This document shows, in pieces, positions 59,846 to 64,000 of a DNA stretch of 64,000 bases (the first letter of the stretch is position 1; each line of letters begins with the position of its first letter). The stretch is from a bacterium (GTDB lineage: Bacteria > Actinomycetota > Acidimicrobiia > Acidimicrobiales > Bin134). Made by a program: the position numbers and the translations under genes. Location of the stretch: contig JAPPAP010000033.1 of NCBI GenBank assembly GCA_026705465.1, forward strand, positions 90,108-154,107, read 5' to 3'. The notes below the pieces were generated by a model. That model was not told the origin of the DNA. It saw nothing but the letters and a program-made list of their open reading frames with translations, and searched no databases.

Positions 59846-60912
59846 GCGACCGGGCGCTCATGGAGGGCTCCGAGGCCATCGCCAAAGCCGCGGTGGCTGC
59901 CGGCTGTCGGTTCTTCGCCGGATACCCCATGACCCCGTTCACCGAGCTGTTGGAGAACATGGCCGGGCTACTGCCCGAGGTGGACGGCGTGTGCATGAAC
60001 GCCGAGAGCGAGCTGGAGGCGGTGGGCATGGCGTGGGGGGCGGCTACCACGGGATATCTGGCCGCCACCGGGTCCACCGGCCAGGGGTTATCGCTAATGC
60101 AGGAGTCGCTATCGGAGATCACCAACGCCCGCCTTCCCCTAGTGGTGTTCAACATGGCTCGGGGCCAAGGCGACTACTTCCAAGCCACCCGAGGCGGGGG
60201 CCACGGCGACTATCGCCACATCGTGTTGGCCCCCATGGATGTGCCCGAAGCGGTGGAGCTGACCCGGCTGGCGTTCGAGTTGGCCGGGCAATGGCGCACT
60301 CCAGTGATGGTCCTGGGCGACTACTACCTGGCCCACACCTACCAAGCGGTCTCGGTCCCCGCAATTGATGAAGCCTCCCCCGAGGCTCCCGAGTGGGCAC
60401 TGAATGGATCTTCTGGAGGCACGGGAACGGCCAAGATCATCTCCCCGCTGGGTGGGGGCGTTGAGGGAGAAGAAGGCTTCGACCTTGGAGCCCACTACGC
60501 CGAGTGCGCCGCCCACATTCAGGCCTTGGCTTCAGGAGTCGAGCCGCTGGTGGATGTCGGGCATTGTGACGACGCCGAGTTGGTGGTGGCCGCCTACGGC
60601 TCAGTGGGCAAGTTCGTGCGCTATGCGTGCCTGCGATTGCGCGATGCCGGCCACCCGGTGGGTTACGTCCGGCCTATCACGTTGTGGCCGTTTCCGTCGG
60701 AAGCGGTGCAAGACGCGGTCGCCGGTTCGGCCAAGGTGGCGGTGTACGAACAGAACATGGGCCAGATGGTGGACGACGTGCGGCTGGCTACGCTGGGGGC
60801 ATTGCCAGTGGAGTTCATCGGGGGCCCGAGCTGGGACCACTCCGGTTTTGGGATCGGTCCCGACATCAACGTGCCCGATATCTCCCAGCGCATCCTGGAC
60901 GTTCTGTCATGA
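59842..60912 (+). CDS. 2-oxoacid:ferredoxin oxidoreductase alpha subunit
   Basis: A 356-residue alpha chain. SEAIAKAAVAAGCRFFAGYP is the N-terminal pyrimidine-domain block, NAESELEAVGMAWGAATTGY the next, with ATGSTGQGLSLMQES the TPP-side loop. The second domain holds VGYVRPITLWPFPSEAVQD and YEQNMGQMVDDVRL. Sequence alone does not separate 2-oxoglutarate, 2-oxoisovalerate or pyruvate types. It starts with ATGA overlap. Confidence 0.93.
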   Translation: MSDRALMEGSEAIAKAAVAAGCRFFAGYPMTPFTELLENMAGLLPEVDGVCMNAESELEAVGMAWGAATTGYLAATGSTGQGLSLMQESLSEITNARLPLVVFNMARGQGDYFQATRGGGHGDYRHIVLAPMDVPEAVELTRLAFELAGQWRTPVMVLGDYYLAHTYQAVSVPAIDEASPEAPEWALNGSSGGTGTAKIISPLGGGVEGEEGFDLGAHYAECAAHIQALASGVEPLVDVGHCDDAELVVAAYGSVGKFVRYACLRLRDAGHPVGYVRPITLWPFPSEAVQDAVAGSAKVAVYEQNMGQMVDDVRLATLGALPVEFIGGPSWDHSGFGIGPDINVPDISQRILDVLS

Positions 60913-60942
60913 GGGGAAGAGGGTCATGAAGGGAGGAGGGGC

Positions 60943-61734
60943 ATGAGCGAAGACCGGATATTTCTCTCCACTGATTCACCACCCCAAGAACCTGCCGCGC
61001 TCGTCGACGACTTCACCCCCTCGCTCATCACCCAGGCCAACCACCACCTCTGCCCGGGGTGCGGGGAGCCCATCGCCATCCGGGCTGCCATGGAAGCCAT
61101 CGAAGAACTGGAACTGGCCCAGTCCACGATCACGGTCTTTGGCATCGGCTGCTATACGGCCTTTGCCCACAACCTGGACGTGGAGGTGGTACAAGCCCTG
61201 CACGGACGGGCCCCGTCAGTGGCCACCGGAATCAAGCGGATGCTGCCCGATGGATTCGTAATAACCGTCCAGGGCGATGGCGACATGGTCAACGAGGGTC
61301 TCCAAGAGGTGCTCCACGCCGCGGCCCGGGGCGAGAACATCACCTGCCTGCTGCTGAACAATGGCGTCTTCGGCGAGACCGGTGGCCAGATGACCACCAC
61401 CACCACCCTGGGCCAGCGCACCAAAACCTCGATTGAAGGAAGAGATCCCCACCAGCACGGCCACCCGATCTTGCTCTCCGATCTGGCCGCCACTATGGAC
61501 GGCGCGGCCTATGTCGCCCGCTGTGCGGTCAATAACGCCGGAAACGTGGCCCGCACCAAGCGCTACATCACCCGGGCCTACGAATCCCAAATGGCCGGGG
61601 CCGGGTTCGGCCTGGTGGAGATCCTCACCATGTGCCCTACCGGATGGTTTGTCGACACGCTGGAGGGCCCCGACTACCTCCAAGACACCCTCGCCCCCGT
61701 CCACAACATCGGCGAACTCAAGACTCTCAAGTAA
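60943..61734 (+). CDS. 2-oxoacid:ferredoxin oxidoreductase beta (TPP-binding) subunit
   Basis: A 263-residue beta chain. LCPGCGEP (Cys37, Cys40) and FGIGCYT (Cys70) are iron-sulfur ligands. GDGDMVNEG (111-119) and LLLNNGVFGETGGQ bind the magnesium-TPP diphosphate. The fourth cluster Cys is probably in LTMCPTG near the end. A GGGAGGAGG site precedes the ATG. It completes the gamma-delta-alpha-beta operon; the 131 bp beyond hold a hairpin. Confidence 0.94.
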   Translation: MSEDRIFLSTDSPPQEPAALVDDFTPSLITQANHHLCPGCGEPIAIRAAMEAIEELELAQSTITVFGIGCYTAFAHNLDVEVVQALHGRAPSVATGIKRMLPDGFVITVQGDGDMVNEGLQEVLHAAARGENITCLLLNNGVFGETGGQMTTTTTLGQRTKTSIEGRDPHQHGHPILLSDLAATMDGAAYVARCAVNNAGNVARTKRYITRAYESQMAGAGFGLVEILTMCPTGWFVDTLEGPDYLQDTLAPVHNIGELKTLK

Positions 61735-61788
61735 GGGAGCACCTGGGGGCGCAACATAGGCGGGGCTGGGGGTGGCCCGGCTCAGGGC

Positions 61789-61822
61789 GCCCGCCGCCCG
61801 GACTCCATGGAGGACGGCGGGC
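61789..61822. terminator. GC-rich hairpin between converging genes
   Basis: GCCCGCCG (61789-61796) pairs perfectly with CGGCGGGC (61815-61822), and flanking GGCCC/GGGCC can extend the stem. There is no T-run, so this is a possible factor-assisted or bidirectional terminator. Confidence 0.4.
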
Positions 61823-61865
61823 TGGGCCGGGACAGGACCCGCAGTCCCGCCGGGGGAAAGTGCCG

Positions 61866-62615
61866 TTAATCCAGCAGTAAGTCTCGCAAGGCTTGCCGAT
61901 GCCCGTCATCCAAACCCAAGGCATCGGTCCAGTACTGGTCGAAGCTGCCCCAGGTGTCGACCAGCACCCGCATCTGCTCGGCAAAGTAGTCCTCGTGGAC
62001 GATGGCCAGCGGCATCATCAACTCTCCATAGCGGCCGGGAACCACATGCTGGTTGGTCTCCAAATAGTGATCCACCACCTGCTGCTCCGGGACCCCCACA
62101 GCCAACAGCAGAAGGCTGGCCGCCCAGCCGGTGCGGTCTTTGCCCGCGCTGCAATTGAACAACAACGGAGCCGCTCCCCGCGCCAAGACCCCTCTCACAA
62201 ACTCACCGAATTGGGACGAGCGCACCGGGTCGCTTACTGATCTCGCCGAAGCCTCCTTCATCCACTGGAAGGCCTTGCCGTTGCCGAATCGCTCTTCCAA
62301 CTCCTCCGCGCTGAATGAAGAGAAGTTCTCCCTAAGCCCGGACGGATTCGCGGAATCGGCCATCGGCAGTGAGACCAGCTCCACACCATCAGGCAGCCGG
62401 TTGGGGCCTTCTGCGGCGAGATCACCCTGGTTGCGGAAATCGAACACCGTGCGAATGCCCAGCCCGGCTAGCGATTCCAAATCGGAATCAGATGCTTCCG
62501 CCAAGTGGGCCGACCGATACACCAGGTCAGACCGCACTCGTTGGCCATCGACGGTGGTCTGGCCTCCCAGAGAGCGGAAATTACGGATGGATTCCACGCT
62601 GGGCACCCTATCCAC
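61866..62615 (-). CDS. PtpB-like protein tyrosine phosphatase
   Basis: A phosphatase of about 249 residues. The P-loop NCSAGKDRTG has Cys-x5-Arg; KDRTG is the hallmark of the Mycobacterium PtpB/Y_phosphatase3 group, which acts on phosphotyrosine, phosphothreonine and phosphoinositides. IRNFRSLGGQTTVDGQRVRS and YRSAHLAEASDSDLESLAGLG are the group's N-terminal blocks. The start is uncertain: GTG 62615 has AGGGG nearby, GTG 62651 would add 12 residues, and GTG 62606 or 62597 are also possible. It may be a signalling or lipid phosphatase; secretion is not predicted from a signal peptide. Confidence 0.85.
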   Translation of the reverse strand: MDRVPSVESIRNFRSLGGQTTVDGQRVRSDLVYRSAHLAEASDSDLESLAGLGIRTVFDFRNQGDLAAEGPNRLPDGVELVSLPMADSANPSGLRENFSSFSAEELEERFGNGKAFQWMKEASARSVSDPVRSSQFGEFVRGVLARGAAPLLFNCSAGKDRTGWAASLLLLAVGVPEQQVVDHYLETNQHVVPGRYGELMMPLAIVHEDYFAEQMRVLVDTWGSFDQYWTDALGLDDGHRQALRDLLLD

Positions 62616-62657
62616 ACCGCGTCGAAACCCCTGCACTGAAGGCGGAGTCACGAATAA

Positions 62658-62686
62658 ATGACACGAACGATCCAAGGCGCTAAAGT
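62658..62686 (+). promoter_or_regulatory. Promoter of the first surface-protein gene
   Basis: ATGACA (62658-62663), a 17-bp spacer and TAAAGT (62681-62686) form a good sigma70-type promoter. The leader is about 55 nt with AAGGAG before the ATG. The second gene has the same layout (63357-63385). Confidence 0.65.
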
Positions 62687-62747
62687 CTCGTTCCAATATT
62701 GGAGTAAGGGCCGGCCGACCATTGGCGAGGTCCAAGGAGACACAACT

Positions 62748-63260
62748 ATGACCAAGACCAAGTTGATTTTCATTGGGCTGGCGTTGGCGCTGGTCGGCTT
62801 CCTGTTTGCCGGGTCTGCCTCGGCTCAGGACGGCCCATCCATTTCTGTCGACCCGTCGTACGTGGAGGCAGCCGGAGAGCACACATTCACCGTGACTGGC
62901 ACTGGCTGGACAGGCTCGCCGATCGCAGTTTTGCCGTGTGACTATCCGGAAGGTGGCGATCCCAACGCGGTCGACGGAGACACTTGCGACCAGGGCTCGA
63001 TGTCTGTGGTCGGTGCCCTTGACGGCGATGGTGGCTTTACCGTTGAGGTCACGCTTGACGTACCGGAGCCCGGCATCTGGGTCGGCGCTGGCGACTTTGC
63101 CCGGACTGAGTCCGCAGGTGCCGGAGTTACCGTCGGCATGATGGACGACATGATGCCCGCAACCGGCGTGAACACGTCACTGCTGGTGATAATCGGTACG
63201 GGCATTGCCCTCGCCGGTGTGATGGTGTTTGGCCTTAGCCGTCGGCTTCGCAGCCTGTAA
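62748..63260 (+). CDS. Secreted surface protein with a variant LPXTG (MPATG) sorting signal
   Basis: A 170-residue exported protein. A signal peptide (MTKTKLIFIGLALALVGFL..., cleavage likely after Ala26 in SASA-QD) leads to an Ig-like/beta domain with VEAAGEHTFTVTGTG. One Cys pair (Cys64, Cys80) may form a disulfide. The C-terminus has MPATG (136-140), a hydrophobic helix and a basic RRLR tail, the layout of a sortase substrate, with Met in place of Leu. No sortase is in the window. AAGGAG sets ATG 62748; the longer frame is dropped because it lacks the signal peptide. It is a paralogue of the next gene. Confidence 0.8.
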   Translation: MTKTKLIFIGLALALVGFLFAGSASAQDGPSISVDPSYVEAAGEHTFTVTGTGWTGSPIAVLPCDYPEGGDPNAVDGDTCDQGSMSVVGALDGDGGFTVEVTLDVPEPGIWVGAGDFARTESAGAGVTVGMMDDMMPATGVNTSLLVIIGTGIALAGVMVFGLSRRLRSL

Positions 63261-63283
63261 CACCATTTCCTGAACTGAACACT

Positions 63284-63315
63284 CGGTGCCCCGGGCCTTC
63301 GGGTCCGGGGCACCG
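63284..63315. terminator. UUCG-tetraloop hairpin terminator
   Basis: The stem 63284-63297 pairs with 63302-63315 over 14 bp (one G-U) around a TTCG loop closed by C-G. It sits 24 nt after the stop of the first surface-protein gene. The T-run is short (TCGTTTA), so termination may be strong but imperfect. Confidence 0.65.
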
Positions 63316-63356
63316 GTCGTTTAAGGACATTGGAATGAAATGCCATCGCCAGATGG

Positions 63357-63385
63357 GTGACACAGACGAGGGGTTGCGCTAGAGT
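63357..63385 (+). promoter_or_regulatory. Promoter of the second surface-protein gene
   Basis: GTGACA (63357-63362), a 17-bp spacer and TAGAGT (63380-63385). The following TATTGGAGTA-GGGGCC block and AAGGAG site also match the upstream copy. Confidence 0.65.
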
Positions 63386-63444
63386 TTCGCCATCTATTGG
63401 AGTAGGGGCCAGACAGTCGTCGACACGGCCCAAGGAGCTATGTC

Positions 63445-64000
63445 ATGACTAAGACCAAGTTGGTATTCATTGCGATGGCTTTGGCGCTTGTGGCCTGGGT
63501 AGGGGCAAGCGCCGCGACAGCCCAGGATGGGCCAAGCTTGACGGCCGATCCGGCTTACGTGGAAGCCGCAGGAGAGTACACATTCACTGTGACCGGTACC
63601 GGTTTCACCGTGCCGTCTGTGAACGCCACCGTATGCCCGACTGCAAACCAAGATGAGATCACGCCAGACAATTTCCAATCTCTCTGCGGCCTAGGTTTTG
63701 GAAATACCGTCACCAAGAATGACGACGGCTCCTTTACGGCTGAGTTGACAGCTGAAGTTGGCGAAGAGGGGATCACCTTGGTGATGTTCCAACTCGCCGC
63801 AGGTGGCGAAAGCGCCCGAGCAATTGTGACAATCGGCGCCCCCGACATGGCCGACGACGACATGGCGGATGACGACATGGCGGATGACGACATGGCCGAT
63901 GACGACATGGCGGATGACGACATGGCGGATGACGACATGGCGGATGACGACATGGATGACATGGGCGACGACATGGCCGACGACGACATGGATGACATGG
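63445..64000 (+). CDS. Secreted surface protein with a DMADD-repeat acidic region, partial at window end
   Basis: A paralogue of the preceding gene, open from ATG 63445 to the window edge (185 codons). Signal peptide MTKTKLVFIAMALALVAWVG with cleavage after Ala26 (ATA-QD), then VEAAGEYTFTVTGTG in a beta domain with Cys68 and Cys83. From residue 134 it changes to seven exact DMADD repeats, then DMDDMGDD-type degenerate repeats. A sorting signal is likely beyond the edge but is not seen. The Asp-rich tail could bind calcium or lift the domain off the wall. CAAGGAG precedes the ATG. Confidence 0.8.
   Translation, partial: MTKTKLVFIAMALALVAWVGASAATAQDGPSLTADPAYVEAAGEYTFTVTGTGFTVPSVNATVCPTANQDEITPDNFQSLCGLGFGNTVTKNDDGSFTAELTAEVGEEGITLVMFQLAAGGESARAIVTIGAPDMADDDMADDDMADDDMADDDMADDDMADDDMADDDMDDMGDDMADDDMDDM
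63844..64000 (+). repeat. 15-bp in-frame tandem repeat encoding DMADD
   Basis: Seven 15-bp units from 63844 to 63948 differ only at synonymous third positions (GCC/GCG, GAC/GAT). Irregular units continue to the edge. Their length is a multiple of three, so unit gain or loss keeps the frame. Confidence 0.85.

Noticed and set aside
63844..63948. Regular repeats that could be taken for a CRISPR array
   Set aside because: The 15-bp units are continuous, without spacers, in frame and differ at synonymous positions, so they are coding repeats.
63555..63998. A minus-strand open frame with Ser/Met repeats (SAMSS)
   Set aside because: It is the antisense of the DMADD repeat. The plus-strand gene has a signal peptide, a promoter and a paralogue next to it.
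1..64000. tRNA, rRNA, riboswitch or mobile-element genes
   Set aside because: I looked for tRNA-like cloverleaf segments, rRNA stretches, terminal inverted repeats and transposase motifs and saw none I could support by eye. A covariance-model search would be decisive.

Overview
The window is a compact, GC-rich, almost wholly protein-coding stretch of about 60 genes on both strands. Many neighbouring genes share 4-bp ATGA/GTGA overlaps. I see no rRNA, tRNA, CRISPR array, transposase or prophage. F420-type luciferase-like oxidoreductases, CaiB/BaiF CoA-transferases, thiolase/DUF35 pairs, multiple P450s and leaderless-type promoters point to an actinobacterium. The gene mix resembles marine or host-associated Acidimicrobiia; that placement is inference, because no marker gene for taxonomy is decisive here.

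Layout. 1-6226: amidohydrolase, a double CaiB/BaiF protein, SDRs and a Dabb protein. 6281-10774: an unusual oxidative cluster of a Rieske oxygenase, a flavoprotein and a convergent GPP34 (GOLPH3-like)-cytochrome P450 fusion. 10941-17553: Baeyer-Villiger-type monooxygenase, SDR, P450, nitroreductase, zinc alcohol dehydrogenase and amidohydrolase. 17562-22145 (minus): VOC protein, acyl-CoA ligase, sulfatase, hemolysin III protein and an unknown. 22189-26907: P450, TauD-type dioxygenase, two SnoaL-like proteins and a thiolase-like/DUF35 pair resembling steroid side-chain aldolases. 26960-32297: three secreted lipoproteins (NodB deacetylase, beta-lactamase-like hydrolase, TAP-like alpha/beta hydrolase) with Pro/Thr/Glu-rich linkers, plus an SDR. 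32397-38002: cupin-like, acyltransferase, molybdopterin hydroxylase large subunit, VOC protein and MFS exporter. 38079-47437: cysS, a kinase-like protein apparently starting at CTG, an S9 peptidase, two F420-type enzymes, CaiB/BaiF, SDR and PhyH. 47434-56363: SCP2-type thiolase with a DUF35 partner, three amidohydrolases and a second molybdopterin subunit. 56376-61734: a double-hotdog protein, a reductase, enoyl-CoA hydratase and a four-subunit 2-oxoacid:ferredoxin oxidoreductase. 61866-64000: a PtpB-like phosphatase and two tandem paralogous secreted surface proteins.

Together the genes read as catabolism of complex lipophilic compounds (sterol-, terpenoid- or aromatic-like): hydroxylation by P450, Rieske, BVMO and molybdenum enzymes; dehydrogenation by SDRs; CoA activation or transfer; C-C cleavage by thiolase or aldolase; and amidohydrolase-type decarboxylation or hydrolysis. 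The substrate cannot be read from sequence.

Two regulatory patterns stand out. About twenty genes have a TANNNT-like -10 hexamer 6-9 nt before the start codon, as expected for leaderless mRNAs. Three divergent gene pairs have two opposed -10 hexamers sharing one TA step. The features I would follow first are the GPP34-P450 fusion cluster, the catalytic-residue substitutions in CaiB/BaiF, thiolase and HMG-CoA-synthase-like proteins, and the duplicated promoter/surface-protein pair at the right end.
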